From Aeromicrobium sp. (lineage in GTDB: Bacteria > Actinomycetota > Actinomycetes > Propionibacteriales > Nocardioidaceae): a stretch of DNA of 64,000 nt. The notes beneath the pieces were generated by a model, which made no database searches, was not told the DNA's origin, and was given only the letters and a program-made list of their open reading frames with translations. The stretch is taken from contig NZ_JAGLCD010000017.1 in NCBI RefSeq assembly GCF_023146395.1, positions 62,001 to 126,000 on the forward strand, in the 5' to 3' direction. The position numbers and the translations under genes were made by a program. This document shows, piece by piece, positions 1 through 7,689 of this stretch (its first letter is position 1; each line of letters begins with the position of its first letter).

Positions 1-509
1 TGCAGGAGGTGGCCGGGGACCGTGCCGATCACGCCGGCGGCGCCGCCACTCAGCTCGTGCCCGTGGCAGAACGGGCAGTGGGCGACCCCGCGACCCCAGA
101 GCTCGGTGAGCCCCTCGATGGGCGGCAGCTCGTCGCGCACGCCCGTGGCCAGCACGACGTGGCGCGCCCGGCGCGTCGATCCGTCGTCGAGCACGGCCGT
201 GAAGTCGTCTGCCTCCCCCGTCAGCGACACGACACGGGCCGCGACGCTGGTGACGGTGCCGTAGGCGGCGATGTCACGCCGGGCCGCGGCACGGAGCTCG
301 GCCGGATCCTGGCCGTCGTGACCGATCAGATTGTGCAGGTGTCGCTCGGGCGCGTTGCGGTACACGCCCGAGTCGAGGTGCAGCACCGTGCGGTGCACCC
401 GCGCCAGGCTCAGCGTGGCCTGCAGACCTGCCGGGCCACCACCGATCACCAAGGCGTCGTGCTGTGCGGTGTCGTGCAGCGGGCTGTCGTGCTGTGCGGT
501 GTCGTTCAT
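1..509 (-). CDS. Thioredoxin-reductase-like FAD/NAD(P) oxidoreductase (3' end outside window)
   Basis: The visible N-terminal part starts at ATG 509. It has the FAD dinucleotide-binding motif VIGGGPAGLQA about 20 residues in, then LATGVRDELPP, typical of the pyridine-nucleotide-disulfide reductase fold. A CPFCHGHE segment places a CxxC where thioredoxin-reductase-like flavoproteins carry their redox pair. The first 19 residues contain DTAQHD twice, encoded by a 20-bp direct repeat. The gene is divergent from a MerR regulator and probably controlled by it. A cytoplasmic disulfide or small-molecule oxidoreductase is likely; the substrate cannot be told. The C-terminus is cut off by the window edge. 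Confidence 0.85.
   Translation of the reverse strand, partial: MNDTAQHDSPLHDTAQHDALVIGGGPAGLQATLSLARVHRTVLHLDSGVYRNAPERHLHNLIGHDGQDPAELRAAARRDIAAYGTVTSVAARVVSLTGEADDFTAVLDDGSTRRARHVVLATGVRDELPPIEGLTELWGRGVAHCPFCHGHELSGGAAGVIGTVPGHLL
456..505. repeat. 20-bp direct repeat at the 5' end of the reductase gene
   Basis: The 20 bases at 456-475 recur exactly at 486-505, a 30-base period. The copies lie in the first codons of the oxidoreductase and encode a repeated DTAQHD with four residues between. The period is a multiple of three, so the frame is kept. It looks like a recent slippage duplication lengthening a non-conserved N-terminus. Confidence 0.85.
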
Positions 510-562
510 GGGTTTCTCCCGAGTCTGACGTGCGCGACGAGTTGCCGTCGGACCCGAGTGTG

Positions 563-586
563 TGACTTCATGTCAACATGAAGTCA
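563..586. promoter_or_regulatory. Perfect palindrome spanning the merR start codon (likely MerR operator)
   Basis: The arms TGACTTCATG (563-572) and CATGAAGTCA (577-586) are perfect inverted repeats with a 4-base spacer. The site lies between the divergent oxidoreductase and MerR genes and contains the MerR ATG (578). Read on the minus strand it also holds TTGACA (576-571), a consensus -35 for the oxidoreductase. An operator in a divergent merR spacer is typical of the family. That this palindrome is the bound site is inference. Confidence 0.6.
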
Positions 587-985
587 AGTGCCGACGCGCC
601 CTCGGCGCGGTGGAGCATCGGCGACACCGCCGCGAAGTTCGATCTGCCGACCCACGTGCTGCGGCACTGGGAGGACGTCGGCCTGCTCCGGCCGGCCCGC
701 GACTCCGGCGGACGGCGACGCTACGACCAGAACGACGTCGTGCGCATCGCGGTCATCGTGCGCAACCGGGAGGCCGGCATGGGGCTCGACCAGATCCGGG
801 TCCTGCTCGACGAGGACGCCCCCGACCGTCACCAGGTGCTGCTCGACCACGTCGCCGACCTGGATCGCCGCATGGCCGAGATGCAACGATCGCGCGAGAT
901 GACGATGCACGCCTTCGACTGCACGAAGCACGACATCACCACGTGCCCGCAGTTCGCCGGACTCGTGGCCGATCTCGTCGGCTGA
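578..985 (+). CDS. MerR-family transcriptional regulator
   Basis: 135 aa. The winged-helix DNA-binding domain covers residues 12-75 (WSIGDTAAKFDL, then LRHWEDVGLLRP and GGRRRYDQNDV). A helical dimerisation segment follows. The tail holds a His/Cys cluster (H111, C115, H118, C123) that could sense metal or redox state. ATG 578 is the only possible start, because an in-frame stop (563-565) lies just upstream. There is no Shine-Dalgarno sequence, so translation may be leaderless. It is divergent from the CxxC flavoprotein, its probable target. The effector is unknown. Confidence 0.9.
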   Translation: MKSSADAPSARWSIGDTAAKFDLPTHVLRHWEDVGLLRPARDSGGRRRYDQNDVVRIAVIVRNREAGMGLDQIRVLLDEDAPDRHQVLLDHVADLDRRMAEMQRSREMTMHAFDCTKHDITTCPQFAGLVADLVG

Positions 986-987
986 GC

Positions 988-3156
988 TCAGTTCCGGCGC
1001 AGCAGGGAGCGCGGCAGGACGCGCGCCCGCCGCCGGTCCGCCGGAGTGGCCCGCGCGAGCAGGTGCTCCACGACGCTGACCGCGTCGGCCCGGCTGGCCG
1101 CAGCGGTACCGACCGCGACCCGTCGCGGTCCGTACCGCTGTGCCTCGAGAAGCGTGCGGAGTCGCTCGAGCGCGTCACGCGCCTGCGTCTCCACGTGCTG
1201 GGACAGCTCGTCCACGTGCGCGCTCAGCGTCGTGCTGGGATCGGAGGCGATACCGACGTCGTCCGCGGTGGCGACGATCTCGCGCCACCAGTCGTCCGGC
1301 GTGGAGGACCGCCGGAGCCGTCGTCGCCGCAGCGCAGCACGCGCGAGGGCGGGCGCCACCGCCAGGGCTCCGAGGATCGCCACCAGGAGCAGCACCGTGC
1401 GACCCACGTCCGTGCTCCGCTCCACGGGGGCCGCGGCCACCGACGACGGATCGGTCTGCGGCGTCGGGGTCGGCACCGCCTGGGTGGGCTCCGGGACCGG
1501 GACGGAGGTGGTCGGCACGGGCGCGGACGAGGTGTCGTCGTCCTCGTCTGCGTCCGGATCGTCGACGATGCCCGGCGTCGGCTCGAACTCGACCCATCCC
1601 ACGCCGTCGACGTAGATCTGGGGCCACGCGTGGAGCTGGTCGGTCGTGACACGGTAGCGCTCCTCGTCCGGATCGGCACCGGGCCTGGGCTGCGCGCGAG
1701 TCCCGGGGGCGTAGCCGACCATGATCCGGGCGGGCACCCCCACCGACCGGGCCATGACCGCCATCGCGGACGAGAAGTGCACGCAGTAGCCGCTCCGCTC
1801 CTGGAGGAAGCGCTCGATGACGGCGATCCCGTTGCCGTCGTAGTCGCCGTCGACCGGCGCGGTCTCGGAGTACTCGAAGGCACCGGACCGGAAGAAGTCC
1901 TGCAACGCCTGGGCCTTGGCGTAGGCGCCCACGGCGCCGCCGGTCACCAGCTGGGCGGCGTCGGTGATCGACTGCGGCAGGTCGTCAGGAAGCTCGAGGT
2001 AGTCCTCCTGCAGGCGCAGGCCGGTCGGCGGCGGCGCCACGAGCTGTTGCGGCGTCGGTCGGCGCACGAGACTCGTGACGGAGTACGTCTGGCCCCCGGT
2101 GTCGCTCGAGTCGGAGCGGAAGGTCAGTCCCGCGTCGAGCCGGTTCCACTCCCCCTCGAGCCCACGGACGTCGACCGCCGGGTAGGACACCGGCAGCATC
2201 GTCGTGCGGAGGTCTCTGATCTCGACCTCGACGACCTGACGACCGACGTCGACCTCCTCGGAGAGGTCGGCCCGGCCCTCCTGGTAGGACACGTCGTCCT
2301 CGGTGACCGGACGCCAGGTCTCCCCGGTGAAGTCGCGCAGCATCGCGACCGACAGGTAGGGCGGGGGCCCGTCCGTCGTGTACTCCAGCGCGAGCGCTCG
2401 CGACGGGCTCCGCAGGTCGTCGCCCAGGCTCAGGATCGGATTGATCCCCCGTCCGAACGGGCCGGCGTCGAGGTCGTCGGCCCGGCCGGTCACCGCCGAG
2501 GTGTCCGGCAGGACCGGGACCAGGACGAAGGCCAGCACGACCGCGGCCGACCCGACGAGCAGTCCGGCCGGGGTCATGAGCCCGCCCGGTCTCGCGCGCG
2601 TCGCGGACCGGTGCAGCAGGACGAGCCACAGGCCCGCCGGCACCACCAGGACGACGAACGACGGGACCTCGTCGGCCACGACCGCCGGCACGAGGTAGGT
2701 CACGACCAGGAGCAGCCCGATCAGCGGCACCCCACCCCGGCGCTGCAGCAGCAGGTCGGCCACGAGGGCCACCAGGGCGAAGGCGCCAGCGGCGACGAGC
2801 GTGATCGGGGGGATCGCCTCGACCGGTGGCACCTCCTCGGCCACGAGGGTGCGCGCTCGGTCGAGCAGCTCGGCCATCGCGGTGAACGTCGTCGGGGTCG
2901 GGATCACGCCGAGCAGCAACGTGCTCGGGACACTGGCCAGCGCCACGACGACGAAACCGGTCACGAGGCCCGCGAGCGGCGCACCGCGGGCCCCGACGTG
3001 GCGGACGAGCGCCGTCGCGCCCAGCACGCAGGCCAGGGCGGCCACGATCGTGATCCACCACCAGCTCCCGCTCAGGAGCCGCTCGTACCCCCCGGCCAGC
3101 ACGGCCAGCGCCCCCAGGAGGAGGCCGTGCTCGAGCAGGTGCTCACGCCGGGGCAC
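988..3156 (-). CDS. Transglutaminase-like membrane protein (TgpA/DUF3488 type)
   Basis: 722 aa. The N-terminal third is multi-spanning membrane sequence. A periplasm-side or extracellular transglutaminase-like domain follows with catalytic Cys458 in RSGYCVHFSSA and His509 in QLHAWPQIYV, then WVEFEPTPG. A Pro/Thr-rich linker, another membrane helix and an Arg-rich C-terminus (DUF4129-like) complete it. GTG 3156 was chosen: GGGAGG sits 6 bases upstream and the start overlaps the end of the DUF58 gene by 14 bases. A longer frame to 3384 exists but would run deep into DUF58. The MoxR-DUF58-transglutaminase trio is a recurring actinobacterial operon, probably for envelope protein maturation. The substrate is unknown. 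Confidence 0.88.
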   Translation of the reverse strand: MPRREHLLEHGLLLGALAVLAGGYERLLSGSWWWITIVAALACVLGATALVRHVGARGAPLAGLVTGFVVVALASVPSTLLLGVIPTPTTFTAMAELLDRARTLVAEEVPPVEAIPPITLVAAGAFALVALVADLLLQRRGGVPLIGLLLVVTYLVPAVVADEVPSFVVLVVPAGLWLVLLHRSATRARPGGLMTPAGLLVGSAAVVLAFVLVPVLPDTSAVTGRADDLDAGPFGRGINPILSLGDDLRSPSRALALEYTTDGPPPYLSVAMLRDFTGETWRPVTEDDVSYQEGRADLSEEVDVGRQVVEVEIRDLRTTMLPVSYPAVDVRGLEGEWNRLDAGLTFRSDSSDTGGQTYSVTSLVRRPTPQQLVAPPPTGLRLQEDYLELPDDLPQSITDAAQLVTGGAVGAYAKAQALQDFFRSGAFEYSETAPVDGDYDGNGIAVIERFLQERSGYCVHFSSAMAVMARSVGVPARIMVGYAPGTRAQPRPGADPDEERYRVTTDQLHAWPQIYVDGVGWVEFEPTPGIVDDPDADEDDDTSSAPVPTTSVPVPEPTQAVPTPTPQTDPSSVAAAPVERSTDVGRTVLLLVAILGALAVAPALARAALRRRRLRRSSTPDDWWREIVATADDVGIASDPSTTLSAHVDELSQHVETQARDALERLRTLLEAQRYGPRRVAVGTAAASRADAVSVVEHLLARATPADRRRARVLPRSLLRRN

Positions 3157-4327
3157 GACTCGCCTCCCGGCCCAGGTCGGCCCACCGGACCGCGACCTCG
3201 TCGAGGTCGTCCCAGACCACGACCCGCCACCCGGCCGAACGGAGCACCGCGAGGGCTGCCGCCCCGCTCTCGGCGGCGACCAGGGCCCGCACCGCCGACG
3301 ACGGCCGCAGCGCCGCAGACCACGCCCGGGCCCGGGCCGGGTCGACCACGCCCAGCACCGCCACCACCGGGCGCGCATCGACACCCGCGAGGTCGACCGG
3401 AGCGCCGTCGCGATGGGTCAGGCCGGCGAGGTCGACCAGGGCGTCACGCGCCGTGTCGTGGGCTCCCGTGATCGACCGCACGGGGCACCCGGGCACGAGC
3501 GTCACGGTGGCGTGCCCGTCGCCGACCAGGTGCGTGATCGCCGAGGCGCCGGCCACGAGCGCCCACTCCGCCGCCGCCGCATCGGTGCCGGGGTCGACCG
3601 CGACCGCGATGCGCTCGGCCGTCGCCGGCTCGTCCTGGCGCACCATCAGCTCGCCGCGGCGAGCCGTCGTGCGCCAGTCGATCCGCTTGGGCGGGTCACC
3701 GGGCTGGTAGGTGCGGGACACGACGTCGTCCTCGCCGTCGCCGCGCCGGCGGGCGGTCGGTCGACCGTCCTGGCCGGCCTCGTGGCCGAGGAGGGACGCC
3801 AGCCGCGGCAGGACCACCCGGCGCGGCAGGACCACGACCTCGAGGGGGTCAGCCAGGCGACGCCGGCGCACCACCAGTCCGAACGGGTCCCGAGCCTCGA
3901 CGACCAGGGGTCCGAGGTCGTGGCGCCCGCGCGCGACCCCAGTGACCTTGAGGTCGACCTCGACCGTCCTCGTCCTCGACCGACCGAGGCCCGGCCGGTC
4001 CACCGCGCCGGCGGCCGGACCGCCCAGCTCAGGCGGCAGGAGTGCACGCCACCCGATGTCGCCGCCGTCGACCGACGAGCGGAGTCCCACCTGCAGGGTG
4101 ACCGTGCCGATCGCCCCGTGGTCGATGACCTGGGGAGTGACCGAGCGGCGTAGGTCGAGACGTCGCGGCGCCAGCATCACCGTGACGGCGCCGAGGGCCA
4201 CGAGCGCGAGCAGGAACCCCGTGACCGGGAGCAGGGCGCGCACGTCGTAGCGTCCCGCCACCAGCAGGGCCAGCAGTGCCGCGAGCAGGAAGGCGACGCC
4301 GCGGCCTGTGGGCCGGACGGCCGTCAT
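3143..4327 (-). CDS. DUF58 (von Willebrand A-like) membrane protein
   Basis: 394 aa. Two N-terminal hydrophobic helices (residues about 10-55) anchor it. The DUF58 hallmark YQPGDPPKRIDWRTTARRG lies near residue 220 and a VWA-like Rossmann segment follows (IAVAVDPGTDAAA). It sits between moxR and the transglutaminase gene and overlaps both, so the three are translationally coupled. DUF58 proteins are thought to be clients or partners of MoxR AAA+ chaperones. No enzymatic role is known. Confidence 0.9.
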   Translation of the reverse strand: MTAVRPTGRGVAFLLAALLALLVAGRYDVRALLPVTGFLLALVALGAVTVMLAPRRLDLRRSVTPQVIDHGAIGTVTLQVGLRSSVDGGDIGWRALLPPELGGPAAGAVDRPGLGRSRTRTVEVDLKVTGVARGRHDLGPLVVEARDPFGLVVRRRRLADPLEVVVLPRRVVLPRLASLLGHEAGQDGRPTARRRGDGEDDVVSRTYQPGDPPKRIDWRTTARRGELMVRQDEPATAERIAVAVDPGTDAAAAEWALVAGASAITHLVGDGHATVTLVPGCPVRSITGAHDTARDALVDLAGLTHRDGAPVDLAGVDARPVVAVLGVVDPARARAWSAALRPSSAVRALVAAESGAAALAVLRSAGWRVVVWDDLDEVAVRWADLGREASRAPA

Positions 4328-5250
4328 CAGCGCACGTCGCGCGCGCCGGCCGGCACGGCCGTCGAAACCAGGACCCGGTCCACGGCGTCGTCACCGGAAC
4401 CTCGGATCGTCGACAGGCGATGGGCGAGCACGGGGCCGGCCAGTGCCACGAGGTCGTCGGGAAGGACGAACTCCCGGTCGTGCACGTAGGCGCGGGCCTT
4501 GGCCGCGCGCAGCAGGTGGAGGGCGGCACGCGGACTCGCGCCGAGCCGTACCTCCGGATCGCGCCGGGTGGCCCGCACGAGCGAGACGCCGTACTGCTCC
4601 ACCTCCGGCGAGGCGTGGACGGCCCGCGCCGCCGCGATCATGGATCGTAGGCCCTCGGCCGTCGTGACCGGCACGATCTCGTCCATCGGATCGACCGCGT
4701 CCCGGTCGTGCATCATCGCCAGCTCGGCGTCCTCGTCGGGGTAGCCCATCGAGATCCGCGCCATGAACCGGTCGAGCTGCGCCTCGGGCAACGGATAGGT
4801 GCCCTCCATCTCGACGGGGTTCTGCGTCGCGATGACCGCGAAGGGGGTGGCCAGCGGGTGCGTCGTGCCGTCGACCGTGACGTGGCGCTCCTCCATCGAC
4901 TCCAGGAGCGCCGACTGGGTCTTCGGCGAGGCCCGGTTGATCTCGTCACCGATCACGACGTTGGCGAAGACCGCACCGGGCTTGAAGACGAAGTCACCGG
5001 ACTGCTGGTCGTAGACCGCGACGCCCGTGACGTCCGACGGCAGCAGGTCGGGCGTGAACTGGATGCGGCTCACCGAGCACCCGAGGGTGCGGGCCAGCGC
5101 CTTGGCGAGCACGGTCTTCCCGACGCCTGGGACGTCCTCGATCAGCAGGTGACCCTCCGCGAGCAGCACCACCAGGGCGGTCTCGATGGCCTCGGACTTG
5201 CCGTCGATGACGCGCTCGACCTGCTCGACGATGCTGCTGACCTGGCTCAT
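4327..5250 (-). CDS. MoxR-family AAA+ ATPase
   Basis: 307 aa, the usual family length. Walker A is PGVGKTV (41-47), Walker B is VVIGDEINRA (98-107), and the helical lid ends with LPDDLVALAGPVLAHR. MoxR proteins act as ATP-driven chaperones that activate or assemble partners, usually encoded next to VWA-domain proteins. The DUF58 gene here fits, since its ATG overlaps the moxR stop. It is the first gene of a three-gene operon. The substrate is unknown. Confidence 0.93.
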   Translation of the reverse strand: MSQVSSIVEQVERVIDGKSEAIETALVVLLAEGHLLIEDVPGVGKTVLAKALARTLGCSVSRIQFTPDLLPSDVTGVAVYDQQSGDFVFKPGAVFANVVIGDEINRASPKTQSALLESMEERHVTVDGTTHPLATPFAVIATQNPVEMEGTYPLPEAQLDRFMARISMGYPDEDAELAMMHDRDAVDPMDEIVPVTTAEGLRSMIAAARAVHASPEVEQYGVSLVRATRRDPEVRLGASPRAALHLLRAAKARAYVHDREFVLPDDLVALAGPVLAHRLSTIRGSGDDAVDRVLVSTAVPAGARDVR

Positions 5251-5337
5251 GCACGCCCCTCACCGGTAGACCTCCATGATGGCCTCACCTGGCCAACGCC
5301 GCCGGTCGATCAGAGGTTCCCGTCGCGCTCCGTCGTC

Positions 5338-6357
5338 TCAGCGACCCGCGTGGGACCAGGCGAGGAGACGGTCCACCGGCCAGGTCGTGACGATCCGGTC
5401 GAGCGGGAGATCGGTGCCCGCTACCCGGACGCAGCCGTGGTCGAGGAAGTCGAGCTGTCCGGGCGCGTGCGCGTCGGAGTCGATGCTGAACAGGCAGCCG
5501 AGGTCGACCGCGAGACGCAGCAGGTCGTCCGGCGGGTCGGCACGGTCGGGGCGTGCGTTCACCTCGACCGCGACGCCGTGCTCCGCGCATGCCGCGAAGA
5601 CGGCCGCAGCGTCGAACTCGCTGGGCGGCCGCGTGCCCCGCGACCCTCCGACGAGCTGGCCCGTGCAGTGACCCAGCACCGTGGTGTGCGGGTCCTCGAC
5701 CGCCCGCAGCATCCGCCGGGTCATCGTGCGACGGTCCGACCGGAGCTTGGAGTGGACGCTCGCCACCACGATGTCGAGCCGGTCGAGCATCGTCGGCGTC
5801 TGGTCGAGCGTGCCGTCCTCGAGGATGTCGACCTCGATGCCGGCCAGCAGGCGGAAGTCGTCGAGCTCGGCGTCGACCGCGGCGACCACGTCGAGCTGCT
5901 CGGCGAGCCGGTGGGCCGACAGGCCGTTCGCGACCGTGAGCCGCGGTGAGTGATCGGTCAGGGCGATGTACTCGTGCCCGAGCCACTGGGCCGTCCTGGC
6001 CATCACGTGGATCGGTGACCCGCCGTCGGACCAGTCGGAGTGCACGTGCAGGTCGCCGCGCAGCGCGGCACGTACCGCCTCGCCGCCCTCGACGACGGGG
6101 CCACGTCCCTGCTCACGCAGATCGGCCAGGTAGTCCGGCACGTCCCCGGCCAGCGCCTGGGCGAGCACCGTGGCGGTGCGCTCACCGATGCCCGGGAGGT
6201 CGCGCAGACGACCCTGGGCGGCCAGGTCTCGCACCGAGGCGGCGCTGCGCCCCTCGAGCAGCCGCGCCGCCTTGCGGAACGCCTCGACCCGGTACGACGA
6301 CGCCCGACCGCGCTCGAGCCAGAAGCCGATCTCGTCCAGTGCCTCGATGGGATCCAT
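5338..6357 (-). CDS. PHP-domain phosphoesterase with N-terminal helix-hairpin-helix region
   Basis: 339 aa. The N-terminus matches the PolX-like arrangement: RKAARLLEG, then an HhH motif LRDLPGIGERTATVLAQAL. The PHP metal sites follow: DLHVHSDWSDG, LTDHSPR, GIEVDIL, VVASVHSK and DSDAHAPG. There is no polymerase domain, so this is the short PHP form seen in actinobacteria. ATG 6357 precedes MDPIEALDEIG; the longer frame is not needed. It probably hydrolyses a phosphoester such as histidinol phosphate or a nucleotide; the substrate is not readable here. Confidence 0.85.
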   Translation of the reverse strand: MDPIEALDEIGFWLERGRASSYRVEAFRKAARLLEGRSAASVRDLAAQGRLRDLPGIGERTATVLAQALAGDVPDYLADLREQGRGPVVEGGEAVRAALRGDLHVHSDWSDGGSPIHVMARTAQWLGHEYIALTDHSPRLTVANGLSAHRLAEQLDVVAAVDAELDDFRLLAGIEVDILEDGTLDQTPTMLDRLDIVVASVHSKLRSDRRTMTRRMLRAVEDPHTTVLGHCTGQLVGGSRGTRPPSEFDAAAVFAACAEHGVAVEVNARPDRADPPDDLLRLAVDLGCLFSIDSDAHAPGQLDFLDHGCVRVAGTDLPLDRIVTTWPVDRLLAWSHAGR

Positions 6358-6394
6358 GCCCCTATCGTGGCCCGACGGGCGGACCACTGCGCAG

Positions 6395-7339
6395 CTAGAA
6401 CCCCAGCTTGCGCAGCTGCTTGGGGTCGCGCTGCCAGTCCTTGGCGATCTTGACGTGCAGGTCGAGGTACACGGGGGTGCCGATGATCTTCTCGATCTGA
6501 CGACGCGAGGTGGCCCCGATCTCCTTGAGGCGCGCGCCCTGCTTGCCGATGATGATGCCCTTCTGGCTGTCGCGCTCGACGTAGACGTTGACGCGCACGT
6601 CGGTGAGCGGCTTGCCCGGCGGACGGTCCTCGCGGGGGACGATCTCGTCGACCACGACCGCCAGCGAGTGCGGCAGCTCGTCGCGCACCCCCTCCAGCGC
6701 GGCCTCACGCACGATCTCGGCCACGAGCGTCTCGGCAGGCTCGTCGGTGAGCTGGCCGTCGGGGTACAGCGGTGCGCCCGCCGGGAGGGTCGCGACCAGG
6801 AGGTCACGCAGCAGCTCAACCTGGCTGCCGTCCTTGGCGCTGACCGGGACGATGTCCTGCCAGCGCAGGCCGACCTCGTCACCAGCGGCCTGGATCGCCA
6901 TCAGGTGCTGGGCGAGGCGGTCGGGCGAGACCAGGTCGGTCTTGGTGGCCACTGCGAGCACCGGCTTCTGGCGCAGGCCCGCCAGCTCGGCGACGAGGTA
7001 CTTGTCGCCCGGCCCGACCTTCTGGTCGGAGGGGAAGCACATCGCGACGGTGTCGACGTCGGCCCACGTCGCGCGCACCAGGTCGTTGAGCCGCTCCCCC
7101 AGGGTGTTGCGGGGGCGGTGCAGACCCGGCGTGTCGACGAGGATCAGCTGGGCGCCGTCGAGGTGCACCAGACCGCGGATCGCGTGCCGGGTCGTCTGCG
7201 GCTTGGAGGACGTGATGGCGATCTTCTCGCCCACGAGCGCGTTGGTCAGCGTCGACTTGCCGGCATTGGGCCGGCCCACGAAACAGGCAAAGCCCGACCG
7301 GAACTGCGGGACCGCCGCGGCGTCCCCAGGACCCGGCAT
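6395..7339 (-). CDS. era: GTPase Era
   Basis: 314 aa. G1 is GRPNAGKST (22-30), G3 DTPG (69-72) and G4 TKTD (132-135). The C-terminal KH domain has VYVERDSQKGIIIGKQGARL. Era binds the 3' end of 16S rRNA and assists 30S assembly at the membrane. Its ATG overlaps the stop of the deaminase-like gene (ATGA), so it is read with the corC-ybeY-phoH group. The gene beyond it is the PHP gene rather than recO, a common neighbour of era. Confidence 0.97.
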   Translation of the reverse strand: MPGPGDAAAVPQFRSGFACFVGRPNAGKSTLTNALVGEKIAITSSKPQTTRHAIRGLVHLDGAQLILVDTPGLHRPRNTLGERLNDLVRATWADVDTVAMCFPSDQKVGPGDKYLVAELAGLRQKPVLAVATKTDLVSPDRLAQHLMAIQAAGDEVGLRWQDIVPVSAKDGSQVELLRDLLVATLPAGAPLYPDGQLTDEPAETLVAEIVREAALEGVRDELPHSLAVVVDEIVPREDRPPGKPLTDVRVNVYVERDSQKGIIIGKQGARLKEIGATSRRQIEKIIGTPVYLDLHVKIAKDWQRDPKQLRKLGF

Positions 7340-7689
7340 CAGGTGTGCTTGACGGCGTGCACCGTGCCGTCGGGCGTGGCCGAGTAGACCGGCGTGTCCT
7401 CACCGGCCAGCTCGCGGAACGCGTCGAGGTTGACGATGCGGTCCTCGGGGCCGACGACGGCGCCGGCCTCCAGGTCGGAGGCCCCGGAGGAGACGGCCAT
7501 TGCGACGGCCAGGTCGAGCGCCTCGAGCTGCAGCACCTCGAGCTCGACCGTGGTCGCGGTGTAGGTGCGACCGTCCTGGTCGCGGACCGCGGCTCCCTGG
7601 GCCGCACCGGTGCGGGCCCGGGACGCCCGCGCCAGGGTGACCAGCTTGGCGTCCTCGGCCTCGAGTTCGACGGCGTGTTCGTGGCTCAT
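7339..7689 (-). CDS. Degenerate cytidine-deaminase-fold protein lacking zinc ligands
   Basis: 116 aa. The layout follows the cytidine deaminase fold: GAAVRDQDGRTYTATTVE, then LQLEALDLAVAMAVSSG where active enzymes have CAERxAL..AVxxG, then NLDAFRELAG where they have PCGxCRQ. The three zinc ligands are replaced (Cys or His by Gln, Cys by Leu, Cys by Phe), while the catalytic-position Glu remains. Such genes between corC and era are common in actinobacteria and often labelled cytidine deaminase. Both ends overlap neighbours by ATGA. It is more likely a binding or regulatory protein than an enzyme. Confidence 0.75.
   Translation of the reverse strand: MSHEHAVELEAEDAKLVTLARASRARTGAAQGAAVRDQDGRTYTATTVELEVLQLEALDLAVAMAVSSGASDLEAGAVVGPEDRIVNLDAFRELAGEDTPVYSATPDGTVHAVKHT

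Noticed and set aside
562..3471. Very long plus-strand open frame (969 codons)
   Set aside because: It runs antisense to the transglutaminase gene and has low-complexity Arg/His-rich composition typical of a high-GC shadow frame.
7339..7689. Active cytidine deaminase
   Set aside because: The zinc-binding Cys/His residues are missing, so catalysis by the known mechanism is not possible.
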